Shown: positions 8,538 to 16,211 of the stretch, piece by piece
How positions within the stretch are numbered: the stretch's first letter is position 1
Layout of the letters: each line of letters begins with the position of its first letter
Assembly (NCBI RefSeq): GCF_004307995.1
Contig: NZ_SIRE01000041.1
Coordinates: forward strand, 1-61,373
Source of the DNA: Paenibacillus thalictri
GTDB taxonomy: Bacteria; Bacillota; Bacilli; Paenibacillales; NBRC-103111
Length of the DNA stretch: 61,373 nt
Direction: 5' to 3'
The notes under the pieces: generated by a model
Databases searched by the model: none
Seen by the model: only the letters and a program-made list of their open reading frames with translations
Told to the model about the DNA's origin: nothing
Translations under genes and position numbers: made by a program

Positions 8538-9226
8538 GGTGTCCCTCCAGCGAACCGGTAACCTGCGCCGTAGACTGTTACAATATATACAGGTGCTTTA
8601 GGATCGCGTTCGATTTTGTGCCGTATGTTTTTCACATGTTGATCGATGGTGCGAATATCGCCTTCGAAATCATAACCGAGCACGCGTTCGATTAATTCTT
8701 CACGCGTAAAATGCCGCTGCGGATATTTCGCCAAGGCTAACAGGAGTTTGTATTCGTTTGGTGTCAAATTCATCAGATGCCCATCACAGAATACTTGTTG
8801 TTTCAACGAATCGACAATAAGATGATTCTCATTAAACGCCAACCGATCGGCAAGCAAAAGTTGATCATCGGATCGTCGCAAAATGGCACGAACCCGAGCC
8901 ACCACTTCCCTCGGATCGAAAGGCTTAGTAACATAATCGTCGGCTCCAACAGATAACCCTTTGATTCGATTATTCTCCGATACTTTCGCCGTCAGCATCA
9001 GAATGGGAACGGAATGAATTTGACGAATGGCTTGACAAACCTGTTCACCTTCCATGTCCGGAAGCATGAGATCGAGTATGACAAAATCCACCGTCTGATT
9101 TTGTACGAATCGGATCGCGTCGCCGCCTGTTTCTGCTTCCAGGGTAGAAAATCCATCATTTTTGAGGTAAGAGACAACGACATCTCGAATCTTGGCTTCG
9201 TCATCAACAACCAAAATAGTCTTCAT
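8534..9226 (-). CDS. OmpR/PhoB family response regulator
   Basis: A 230-residue DNA-binding response regulator paired with the kinase at 7464-8537. The receiver domain (1-115) has the acidic pair D8/D9, phosphoacceptor D52 (ILDLMLPD) and the switch Lys in VTKPFDP. The C-terminal winged helix (about 130-228) shows LTPNEYKLL and DIRTIDQHVKNIRHK, typical of OmpR proteins. The chosen ATG 9226 lies behind a G-rich ribosome binding site (AAGGGGGG); six upstream in-frame residues are probably not translated. It is the first gene of the pair. Its targets likely include neighbouring genes, but no direct repeats could be assigned. Confidence 0.93.
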   Translation of the reverse strand: MKTILVVDDEAKIRDVVVSYLKNDGFSTLEAETGGDAIRFVQNQTVDFVILDLMLPDMEGEQVCQAIRQIHSVPILMLTAKVSENNRIKGLSVGADDYVTKPFDPREVVARVRAILRRSDDQLLLADRLAFNENHLIVDSLKQQVFCDGHLMNLTPNEYKLLLALAKYPQRHFTREELIERVLGYDFEGDIRTIDQHVKNIRHKIERDPKAPVYIVTVYGAGYRFAGGTP

Positions 9227-9458
9227 AACTGCCCCCCTTGCCATACCGCTATAATGTAACTTTAACTTGTGTAAAATTCATGTAAGGGTGAAACGACAGA
9301 CCATCATTCCATTATTCGTCAATTGAGTCCTTTTTTTGAGAGGACACCATACTGTAATTCCAGCATCGGAAGCATCCATAAACGATCGCTAGCGTTTCAA
9401 GCAAACCCCAGCACCTTTTTTCTTTAGTTGAGAATCCAACCTAATCTCGGACAAAAAC

Positions 9459-10316
9459 TTATCCTTGTAACAATTCGTTTATTTCAGTAAAATTATCGGC
9501 AAATCCGATAAATACTTTGCCATCCATTACGATCGTCGGGACAATCTGCTTTCCCGTTAACTTCCGGACTTCTTCCGCATACGAAGCATCTTCCTCGCAG
9601 TTATATTCCGTATAGGATATTTGCTGCTCTTTGAAGTACCGTTTAGCATGGTTACAATCACTGCAAGTCGGTAGCGTGTAAATTTGTATAAATCGTTTGG
9701 TCAACTTTTGTTGCAGTTCCTCTAGCGTGACACGATCGACGAATTTGCTGAACTTCTCTTTGCCTTTAGCATTTGCCTTGTAGTAATCAATAATGGCGAT
9801 AATTGCCGAAACGAGCCGGTCGTTCGTTACTCCGAACAGGAGCCGTTTGGCGACCGAAGCTTTGAGGCCCTTCGGTTCACCCCCAACATAAATATCGAAT
9901 ACATCCTTCATCTTGACGATACCGATATCTTTCAGCAATGGTTCACTGGTTCCGAGTGCGCAGCCTGCAAAGCCAATTTTCAGGGGGGCCGGTGTTTCGA
10001 TTCCCGCAATAGCCTCGTTTACCTTACGTGCCGTTTCTAACCCCGCTTCCTCCGCCCCCTTGCAAAAATTACAAGCGATTAAGCTTTTTACCACGAAGCC
10101 TGACGGATTGACTTCAAGTCCGGCTTGCCTTAATTCTTCCGTGATGCGGCCGGACCGTTCAAGCGGCACTTCTATATACAACTGCTTGAACGGCGTCATT
10201 TCGATTTTGGCCTCTTCACCCGCCAAAACGCCAATTTTCGCCAATTGCGCAGGGGTAAAGAGGCTTCCGCCAACATGAATCGGTGGATTAACAGCGATTT
10301 TAACGGTTTCTCCCAT
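9459..10316 (-). CDS. Sirohaem-reductase-like protein fused to glutaredoxin
   Basis: A 285-residue cytosolic fusion. Residues 1-75 resemble the ferredoxin-like half domain of nitrite/sulfite reductases, and 76-170 the sirohaem/4Fe-4S region, with C82, C85 (CNFCKG) and C119 (GFAGCALG). The usual fourth Cys of GCxxxC is replaced (ALGTS), so a standard 4Fe-4S-sirohaem centre is doubtful. Residues about 209-285 form a glutaredoxin with active site CSDC (C218, C221) and the cis-Pro in IVPTIVMD. Such fusions occur near CsoR-type copper genes, and redox repair or thiol-bound metal handling is an inference. It lies 24 bases after the small CopA-tail-like gene and is probably expressed from the CsoR-box promoter at 10581-10609. 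Confidence 0.8.
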   Translation of the reverse strand: MGETVKIAVNPPIHVGGSLFTPAQLAKIGVLAGEEAKIEMTPFKQLYIEVPLERSGRITEELRQAGLEVNPSGFVVKSLIACNFCKGAEEAGLETARKVNEAIAGIETPAPLKIGFAGCALGTSEPLLKDIGIVKMKDVFDIYVGGEPKGLKASVAKRLLFGVTNDRLVSAIIAIIDYYKANAKGKEKFSKFVDRVTLEELQQKLTKRFIQIYTLPTCSDCNHAKRYFKEQQISYTEYNCEEDASYAEEVRKLTGKQIVPTIVMDGKVFIGFADNFTEINELLQG

Positions 10317-10340
10317 GAATCATTCACTCCTTGCCAGATG

Positions 10341-10559
10341 TTAATGCTGCACCTTTACACGTTGCAGCCGCAAGGCGTTAAGGACGACGGACACCGAACC
10401 GAGCGCCATCGCCGCGCCCGCTATCCAAGGAGCCAACAGTCCAATTGCGGCAAGCGGAATACTGGTCAGGTCCGATTTTACGGCAAGCGAATGGTGACTT
10501 CTTCGGCCATCATCGGACGAAGAACATGGTTCTTCAACTTTCCCTTCCATAGCGTCCAT
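10341..10559 (-). CDS. Small membrane protein resembling the C-terminal tail of a copper P-type ATPase
   Basis: A 72-residue protein. Residues 33-68 match the last two transmembrane helices of P1B copper ATPases: PLAAIGLLAPWIAGAAMAL then SVSVVLNALRLQR. The metal-site motif MxxSS reads MALGS, so one Ser is lost. The first 30 residues are unrelated to the ATPase but contain CSSSDDGRRSHHS, nearly the same as the N-terminal CCTNGRRSHHS of the adjacent CsoR. The start ATG 10559 has AAGGTGG eight bases upstream and a full promoter with a CsoR-type box. It could be an expressed ATPase relic or a real small copper-binding membrane protein. No other part of a CopA gene is in the window. Confidence 0.7.
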   Translation of the reverse strand: MDAMEGKVEEPCSSSDDGRRSHHSLAVKSDLTSIPLAAIGLLAPWIAGAAMALGSVSVVLNALRLQRVKVQH

Positions 10560-10580
10560 CGTCAGCACCACCTTGATTTT

Positions 10581-10642
10581 AGAATACCCCCCTATACTAT
10601 ATGTGTCAATATTTATTTTACCTTACCCCCCAACCCTATATA
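10581..10642 (-). promoter_or_regulatory. Promoter with two CsoR-type operator boxes
   Basis: On the minus strand TTGACA (10604-10609) and TATTCT (10581-10586) are separated by exactly 17 bases that contain TATAGTATAGGGGGG. A second box, TATATAGGGTTGGGGGGTAA (10623-10642), lies just upstream. The G-tract flanked by A/T matches the family of CsoR operators, and the spacer position would let CsoR block RNA polymerase. Confidence 0.75.
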
Positions 10643-10650
10643 TTAAACTG

Positions 10651-10678
10651 AACAAAAGGGATTCTCACGAATCCCAGG
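10651..10678 (-). terminator. Terminator after csoR
   Basis: GGGATTC and GAATCCC with a four-base loop, followed on the minus strand by CTTTTGTT. It lies eight bases beyond the csoR stop, separating csoR from the promoter at 10581-10642. Confidence 0.75.
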
Positions 10679-10685
10679 ACATTTC

Positions 10686-11024
10686 TTATTTCATAAGCTT
10701 ATTAATGGTGACTAGGAGCTCGTCAATCACTTCTTTCTCTCCATCTTGAATACGCTCGATCACACAGCTCTTCATATGGTGCTCCAAAAGAAGTTTTCCT
10801 ACACCGTTCAATGCGGACTGGACCGATGAAATTTGATTTAGCACATCGTCGCAGTAAGTATCCTTCTCAATCAAACCCTTAAGCCCCCGAACCTGACCTT
10901 CGATTCGGTTGAGGCGGTTAATCAAATTGTTTTTCGTCTTTTCAGAATGGTGACTTCGCCGCCCGTTCGTGCAACATAGATCTTGGGTAGGCGTCTGGGA
11001 AGCATCCTGCGTAAGTTCCTCCAT
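10686..11024 (-). CDS. csoR: CsoR family copper-sensing repressor
   Basis: A 112-residue all-helical metal-sensing repressor. The Cu(I) ligand set of the family is complete: C58 (TYCDDVL), H83 and C87 (HHMKSC, the HxxxC motif). The core NRLNRIEGQVRGL covers helix 1. It has a 30-residue N-terminal extension with C17-C18 and the segment GRRSHHS, also found in the adjacent small membrane protein; this might add metal ligands. The ATG 11024 has AAAGGAG in front; a GTG three codons earlier overlaps that site. When copper binds, the tetramer is expected to leave its operator. Autoregulation is supported by a box in its own promoter (11060-11080). Confidence 0.93.
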   Translation of the reverse strand: MEELTQDASQTPTQDLCCTNGRRSHHSEKTKNNLINRLNRIEGQVRGLKGLIEKDTYCDDVLNQISSVQSALNGVGKLLLEHHMKSCVIERIQDGEKEVIDELLVTINKLMK

Positions 11025-11059
11025 CCAAATCACTCCTTTCTCTCAATGTCTATTTTACC

Positions 11060-11080
11060 ATAGTCCCCCTACCCTATACA
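11060..11080 (-). promoter_or_regulatory. CsoR-type operator in the csoR promoter
   Basis: Minus-strand TATAGGGTAGGGGGACTAT lies immediately upstream of a -10-like TAAAAT (near 11053-11058) and downstream of a TTTGTA -35-like element. It differs from the box at 12626-12646 at only a few bases, which supports one regulator acting on both genes. Confidence 0.75.
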
Positions 11081-11082
11081 AA

Positions 11083-11117
11083 GAAAACAAAAAACGACCC
11101 AGCCGAGGCTGAATCGT
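11083..11117 (-). terminator. Terminator of the CsoR-controlled MFS gene
   Basis: On the minus strand, ACGATTCAGCC pairs with GGCTGGGTCGT (11 pairs with two G-U), followed by TTTTTTGTTTT. It lies 14 bases past the MFS stop codon. Confidence 0.8.
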
Positions 11118-11130
11118 CACCGTCAAATTC

Positions 11131-12555
11131 TTATTGCTTCGGTTTCCGCAAGAAAAGCAGCGCAATGAGCGCACCTGCGATTGCGGCGATCGCCGCGCCG
11201 ATGAACGCCATATGGAAGCCGGTGTTCAGTGCGGCGATTTGTTCTGCCCCTTGCTCAAGCTTCCCGCCTGTCCAGGAGGCTGCCACCGCAGACATGATGG
11301 CAAGACCAATCGCAGAACCGATCTGATAGCTTGTATTGGCGATCCCTGATGCGAGGCCCGTTTCTTCTGGCTTCGCCCCTGACATCGAAGCAATGGTGCC
11401 AGGGATGAAGGCAAGCGCCATTCCCAGTGCGCCCAGCAAAGATGCCGGAAGCACATTGGCCACAAAGTTCCCGTTGATTGGCGTATAACCGGCTAAGAGG
11501 AACAGAGAGCCTGCCAGAACAAGAAGCCCAATAACCAGAATGCTTTTAAAACCAAATCGTCCGACTAAACGCCCCGTTAATCCGATCATGACAACCATGA
11601 CGAGAACCGTCATCGGGACAAGAGCAACGCCGCCAGAAAATGCTGAGAACCGCAATACTTGCTGCAAATACAAATTCAAGAAAAACCATAGCGGAATCCA
11701 TGCACCCGCCAGCAGACCAAAAGCAATGTTGCCGACCAGTAAATTCGGTGCTGCAAAAATGCCAAGTCGAACAAGAGGTTCTCTCTTCAACTTTTGGATC
11801 ACAAAGAATACGAGCAGCAGCAGTGCGGCAATGAGAAGCAAGATAATCGTCTGAACTGATCCCCAGCCAGCTTGCTCCGCCGTAACAATAGCGTAAACGG
11901 CAAGGACAAGCGCAGCTGTGATGGCCAGCGCGCCGACAACATCAACGCTCCCCTTCTGACGAACTCCGGCTGGAAGGACCCTCATGCTGTAGATCAATGC
12001 GAATATCCCTACCGGGATATTGATAAGGAATGTCCAGTTCCAACTGAGCCACTCGGTAATGACACCCCCTAGAAACACGCCCGCAGTACCACCGGCTGCC
12101 GCTGAAGCTCCCCAAAAACCGAGTGCCTTATTTAGTTCTTTCGGATTATGACTGAATAAAATCATCACAATCGTCAGCGCGGCCGGCAGAATGAACGCCG
12201 AACCCAGCCCCTGCAGGGCTCTACCGGTATTCATTGCTGCCTCCGACCAGGCAAGACCGGCCAGTAAGGAAGCCAAGGAAAGAATGAGAAAGCCCAGCAT
12301 AAACATTCTTCGCTGGCCAAACAGATCAGATAACCGTCCCCCAAGGAGCATGAGGCCACCCAGGAATATGACATATGCGTTGAATATCCACTGCAGGCTA
12401 TCTTGAGAATAGCCGAGCGCTTCCTTTATAGCCGGAAGCGCCACCCCGATGATGGATGTATCCATAATCACCATGAATTGTGCGAGACATAGCAAAAATA
12501 AGGCTCTCCATCTTCGTGCATCCGGCGCTGCAATTACATTTGCTTGCGTTGACAT
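11131..12555 (-). CDS. MFS exporter, 14-TM EmrB/QacA (DHA2) type
   Basis: A 474-residue membrane protein with about 14 hydrophobic helices. The DHA2 motif DTSIIGVALP lies in helix 1, GGRLSDLFGQRRMF in loop 2-3, and GGVITEWLSWNWTFLIN in the region of helix 5 (motif C). The start ATG 12555 follows AAGGAGG at seven bases. The promoter 12622-12650 has a textbook TTGACA-17-TACTAT with a CsoR-type box inside the spacer, so expression should respond to copper. An MFS pump under CsoR is unusual, since CsoR normally controls CopA/CopZ. It may export a copper complex or a metal-linked toxic compound; the substrate is not visible. Confidence 0.88.
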   Translation of the reverse strand: MSTQANVIAAPDARRWRALFLLCLAQFMVIMDTSIIGVALPAIKEALGYSQDSLQWIFNAYVIFLGGLMLLGGRLSDLFGQRRMFMLGFLILSLASLLAGLAWSEAAMNTGRALQGLGSAFILPAALTIVMILFSHNPKELNKALGFWGASAAAGGTAGVFLGGVITEWLSWNWTFLINIPVGIFALIYSMRVLPAGVRQKGSVDVVGALAITAALVLAVYAIVTAEQAGWGSVQTIILLLIAALLLLVFFVIQKLKREPLVRLGIFAAPNLLVGNIAFGLLAGAWIPLWFFLNLYLQQVLRFSAFSGGVALVPMTVLVMVVMIGLTGRLVGRFGFKSILVIGLLVLAGSLFLLAGYTPINGNFVANVLPASLLGALGMALAFIPGTIASMSGAKPEETGLASGIANTSYQIGSAIGLAIMSAVAASWTGGKLEQGAEQIAALNTGFHMAFIGAAIAAIAGALIALLFLRKPKQ

Positions 12556-12621
12556 TTTGATTTCCTCCTTGCTGAAATTTTGAATTGGCTTGACTAGTGC
12601 ACTAACCGCCATCTCCGATAA

Positions 12622-12650
12622 ATAGTATAGCCCCCTACCCTATTTGTCAA
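12622..12650 (-). promoter_or_regulatory. Sigma-A promoter with embedded CsoR-type box
   Basis: TTGACA (12645-12650) and TACTAT (12622-12627) with a 17-base spacer AATAGGGTAGGGGGCTA. The G-rich box fills the spacer, a repression geometry. It drives the MFS gene starting at 12555. Confidence 0.85.
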
Positions 12651-12861
12651 GAATATTTTGTCAGCGATTTTTGTTCACGCACAGTGAAAAAAGACAGCCC
12701 CTACCGTAGGAGTTGCCCCTTCACAAAAGCTCCGTGTACGAAAGCATTTCGAATTCAACCTGTTTCTACGAACTCCTTCCGTTCTTCAAAGGTTCTACAT
12801 ATGTACCGGTTATGATTAGTCTACAGGGTTTTAACTATTTAGGAGAGGATTGAATGATGCC

Positions 12862-14445
12862 ATGAAAGTGAATTGGAAGTACAAAAGCATAATCATCGTC
12901 GGGGGACTATCCGTGATATTAGCTGGCTGCACCGGCTCCATGGGGGGCATGGAGCACTCGAAAATGAATATGGGTGGTACAACAAAAACGCCAGCATCAA
13001 CGAATATGCAGACAACGGTGAAGCAAACTATTCTAACCGGTAAAGAAATTAATTTGACCGCTTCCGCAAGCAATCAGGAAACCGCCCCAGGCTTATCCTT
13101 GCCTGTTTGGACGTTTAATAATTCCGTTCCTGGTCCTCAAATACGAGTTAAACAAGGGGATACGGTAAAGGTCAACTTAAAAAATCAATTGCCTGAGCCG
13201 GTCACCATTCATTGGCACGGCGTACCGGTACCCAATACAATGGATGGCATTCCCGGTGTGACACAAAATGCGGTTCAACCAGGCCAGTCGTTTACGTATG
13301 AGTTTAAGGCGGATGTGCCCGGAACGTACTGGTATCATTCACACCAAGACAGCGTAAATCAATTGGATCGGGGACTATACGGTTCCTTTATCGTTGAAGG
13401 AAAAAATGAAAAAAAAGTGGACCGCGACTACACGCTGATGCTTGACGAATGGATCAGTTCTGGCGAAGGCATGTCAGACATGGATATGTCCGGAATGGAT
13501 CATAGCAAAATGAACATGAATAGCAGCAATTCTTCTTCCAATGACAATATGATGCAGGGCAAGTCTATGGGAGAAGATATGAGCATGTACGATCTGTATA
13601 CCATCAACGGAAAGTCTGGTTCACTGGTGGATCAGCTTCAAGTCAAAGAAGGAGATAAAGTTCGAATACGTTTGATTAATGCGGGTTATTTGTCTCATCA
13701 AATTCATTTGCACGGACATGAATTCCAAATTGTTTCGACGGATGGGCAACCGATTAATAATCCCGGCATCTTGAAGGATAATGTAGTCAGCATTGCACCC
13801 GGTGAACGATATGATATTGAATTTATCGCGAACAATCCCGGTCAATGGTTCATTGAAGACCACAGCGATAATAAAGGCGCTTCGGGAATGCGCGCAACGA
13901 TCGCGTATGAAGGAGCGACAGCGACATCCGATAAATCAAATGCATCGAAAAAGCTTCCCGCGGCTGATTTGGTTCAGTACGGTCAGGCCGGAAAAACAAC
14001 CTTTTCGCTGGATCAAAAATTTACGTTGGAATATACAATGAACCTCAATACGGAAATGAAAGATGGAGGCATGGTCTATACAATAAACGGCAAGACCTTT
14101 CCCGATACGGATTCTCTGAATGTCAAAACCGGCGATACGGTAAAAGTCCGTTTAGTGAATAATTCCAAGAGCGAAGATCATCCGATGCACTTACACGGTC
14201 ACTTTTTTCAGATCTTAAGTAAAAACGGAAAGCAAGTAGCTGGTTCTGCTATATTTAAGGATACATTAAACGTAAAGCCGGGTGAAGTATATGAAATTGC
14301 CTTTATAGCCAATAACCCCGGAGATTGGATGTTCCATTGTCATGATCTGCACCATGCCTCTGCTGGCATGGTAACGGAACTGAAATATACAGACTATAAA
14401 ACCAATTTTGTCGCAGATCCGACTGCAGGGAACAAACCCGAATAA
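12862..14445 (+). CDS. Secreted multicopper oxidase lipoprotein
   Basis: A 527-residue exported lipoprotein with lipobox LAGC (Cys23) and an early Met/His segment (MGGMEHSKMNMGG). It has all four copper-binding motifs of multicopper oxidases: HWHG (117-120), YHSH (158-161), HPMHLHGH (440-447) and HCHDLHHASAGM (492-503), the last with the T1 Cys493, His498 and axial Met503. A Met-rich insert near 205-245 (DMDMSGMDHSKMNMN, MMQGKSMGEDMSMY) resembles the cuprous-ion-binding insert of CueO-type enzymes. It likely oxidises Cu(I) to Cu(II) at the outer membrane face. The start is uncertain: ATG 12862 sits 13 bases from AGGAGAGG, while an in-frame TTG at 12850 is too close. It is the only plus-strand gene in the copper island. 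Confidence 0.93.
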   Translation: MKVNWKYKSIIIVGGLSVILAGCTGSMGGMEHSKMNMGGTTKTPASTNMQTTVKQTILTGKEINLTASASNQETAPGLSLPVWTFNNSVPGPQIRVKQGDTVKVNLKNQLPEPVTIHWHGVPVPNTMDGIPGVTQNAVQPGQSFTYEFKADVPGTYWYHSHQDSVNQLDRGLYGSFIVEGKNEKKVDRDYTLMLDEWISSGEGMSDMDMSGMDHSKMNMNSSNSSSNDNMMQGKSMGEDMSMYDLYTINGKSGSLVDQLQVKEGDKVRIRLINAGYLSHQIHLHGHEFQIVSTDGQPINNPGILKDNVVSIAPGERYDIEFIANNPGQWFIEDHSDNKGASGMRATIAYEGATATSDKSNASKKLPAADLVQYGQAGKTTFSLDQKFTLEYTMNLNTEMKDGGMVYTINGKTFPDTDSLNVKTGDTVKVRLVNNSKSEDHPMHLHGHFFQILSKNGKQVAGSAIFKDTLNVKPGEVYEIAFIANNPGDWMFHCHDLHHASAGMVTELKYTDYKTNFVADPTAGNKPE

Positions 14446-14453
14446 ATTTATGA

Positions 14454-14482
14454 GAGGGTGGGAAGAGAACCCGCCCTCTTTC
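14454..14482 (+). terminator. Terminator of the multicopper oxidase gene
   Basis: GAGGGTGGG pairs with CCCGCCCTC across a seven-base loop and is followed by TTTCTGT. It lies eight bases past the stop codon. Confidence 0.85.
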
Positions 14483-14607
14483 TGTGATAACTATGGATAT
14501 CATCCCTTATCATAATCAAGCTCCTCCCACAAGAACCTTCGTATTTTTCTTCATCGCTCGACCTCCGTTACTCCGAGTCTTACTCCAGCTTAGCGCTCAA
14601 CATCTGT

Positions 14608-14765
14608 CTAACGTGTTGGCATTGGAACGGTGTTCCTTTCCGTCTCTGTCGGTGTACTTCCACCGGACATCTGAGTATTACCATGATTGGCTTCGTAGTT
14701 GCTCCCGCATGCACCGAGAGCGAGAGCTATTACCAACACAGTACCGGAAATAGTATCTTTTTCAT
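14608..14765 (-). pseudogene. Frameshifted small lipoprotein gene
   Basis: ATG AAA AAG at 14765 has AAAGGA upstream but enters stop codons at once. One base off, the frame reads DTISGTVLVIALALGACGS, a perfect lipoprotein signal with lipobox LGAC, and continues with a short Gly/Ser/Thr/Asn tail to a TAG at 14608. A single A lost from the run of As after the start would explain this. Just beyond, GGAGG plus ATG at about 14552 opens a second short KKNT-type start that also ends early. Both look like remnants of small copper-island lipoproteins. Confidence 0.5.
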
Positions 14766-14788
14766 GTTATTTTCCTTTAAATATCGTA

Positions 14789-15484
14789 TCAGTTTTGTAA
14801 ACCTTCATTTTTTTCCTGCAGCCTAACAAATTTCAACACATAATGAGTCCCGCAAATATAGATTCCCATTATGGATAAATAATCGATTAAAAATCTTATC
14901 ATGGTTACGTCAGTAGCCCAAAGCCCGAATGGATCATAAATAGTCAATTTGGTACCCAAATTCCGCTCGAAGGAACTCTGTACTCCGTAAACCACAATCA
15001 ATACCGCCAAAAGACGCAATGATAGGGTTCGGATGCGGCTTGTACCGGCAATTCCCGTCATCCTGCGGATTGCATTGATAATCGTTCCCCAGGACATCCC
15101 TATATGAATAGCCATGAAAATAAATCCCCAATAGGACGTCATAACATGGATTTGCATGAAAAACATGTCATTTTTGATGGGTATGGGTATGAAGGCGAGA
15201 ATGTCACGGGAAATTGGAACGGAACTGATGATCACCGTAGCCATGGATACAAGAAATAACAGATTGACCGTTATGCCCAGCATACGTCGTATATTGTACT
15301 TTCTCTTTAGAATGGCCTTGTACCAATGTCGATTTAACATGTTGTGGACAATAAATAATGCAAGCAGGACGACTCCAACCACTTCATGGACTAGATTTCC
15401 GGTAATCTGGTATGCCATGGCGACTAACATGAGAACTGTCATTGTAACATCAATGATTAGCTTGATCAGCATATTCCGATTCAA
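14789..15484 (-). CDS. DUF4405 family membrane protein (cytochrome b-like)
   Basis: A 231-residue integral membrane protein with about five or six helices, rich in intramembrane His: HEVVGVVLLALFIVHNMLN in the second helix region, then QIHVMTSYWGFIFMAIHIG. The paired His pattern resembles b-haem ligands of cytochrome b561-like proteins, and DUF4405 members are predicted to carry haem. The start is TTG 15484 behind AGAGGGAAG; an ATG four codons later is possible. It follows the response regulator by 34 bases and is probably its operon partner. With ApbE and the FMN-binding surface protein nearby it could pass electrons across the membrane; that link is inferred. Confidence 0.78.
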   Translation of the reverse strand: MNRNMLIKLIIDVTMTVLMLVAMAYQITGNLVHEVVGVVLLALFIVHNMLNRHWYKAILKRKYNIRRMLGITVNLLFLVSMATVIISSVPISRDILAFIPIPIKNDMFFMQIHVMTSYWGFIFMAIHIGMSWGTIINAIRRMTGIAGTSRIRTLSLRLLAVLIVVYGVQSSFERNLGTKLTIYDPFGLWATDVTMIRFLIDYLSIMGIYICGTHYVLKFVRLQEKNEGLQN

Positions 15485-15518
15485 TCAGCTTCCCTCTTTC
15501 TTAGTGGCTTTCTTGCAG

Positions 15519-16211
15519 CTACAGATTTATTCGATAGCCGGCTCCCCAGACGGTTTCAATCATTCTCGGTTTGGAGGGATCATCTTCGATTTTCTCTCTG
15601 ATGCGATTGATGTGAACCGTAACGGTGGCGCTGTCACCGACATACTCATGCCCCCAAATCTTTTCAAAAAGCTGGTCTTTGGAGAAAACGATATTCGGAT
15701 TCATGGCAAGAAACTTTAATAACTCAAACTCCCGGTTAGGAAATTTTATTTCTTGTCCGTCACGATATACTTTCCAACTGCGGGTCATGATCTTCAAATT
15801 GCCGATCTGGATTGCGCTTTCTTCCGCAGTTCGAGAGTAGGCATTGGTAAGACGATGATACCGGTTCAAATGAGACTTGACTCTGGCTACCAGTTCTGCA
15901 GGGTCGAACGGTTTGGCAATATAATCATCCGCCCCCAAGCCAAGACCGCGGATCTTATCAATGGATTGCGTTTTGGCGGTCACCATCAAGATCGGGATTT
16001 CAGTCTGATCGCGAATTTCACGGCAAATATCATAACCGCTGCATCCAGGAAGCATAAGATCAAGGATCAACAGATCGTAGCCGCCCTCCAAAATCATATT
16101 CACTACCTTGCTGCCATCGGCTACAATTTCCGTTTCAAAGCCGCTAATCTCTAAATAATCTTTTTCCAGCATAGCGATTTCCGCATTGTCTTCGGCAATC
16201 AGTATTTTCAC
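15519..16211 (-). CDS. OmpR/VanR family response regulator
   Basis: A 230-residue response regulator. The receiver has E7/D8, phosphoacceptor D51 (LILDLMLPG) and the switch Lys in YIAKPFDP. The C-terminal winged helix shows FPNREFELLKFL and ATVTVHINRIREKIE. It starts with GTG 16211, whose G is shared with the TAG stop of the kinase gene, so the two are translationally coupled. The kinase is upstream of the regulator, the reverse of the order in the 7464-9226 pair. A fragment of a related kinase occurs at 33630-33828. Confidence 0.93.
   Translation of the reverse strand: MKILIAEDNAEIAMLEKDYLEISGFETEIVADGSKVVNMILEGGYDLLILDLMLPGCSGYDICREIRDQTEIPILMVTAKTQSIDKIRGLGLGADDYIAKPFDPAELVARVKSHLNRYHRLTNAYSRTAEESAIQIGNLKIMTRSWKVYRDGQEIKFPNREFELLKFLAMNPNIVFSKDQLFEKIWGHEYVGDSATVTVHINRIREKIEDDPSKPRMIETVWGAGYRINL

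Noticed and set aside
12687..12712. CTCCTA-CGG-TAGGGG hairpin with T-run on the minus strand upstream of the MFS gene
   Set aside because: It is a fair terminator shape, but no gene ends there and the MFS promoter lies downstream of it, so its role is unclear.
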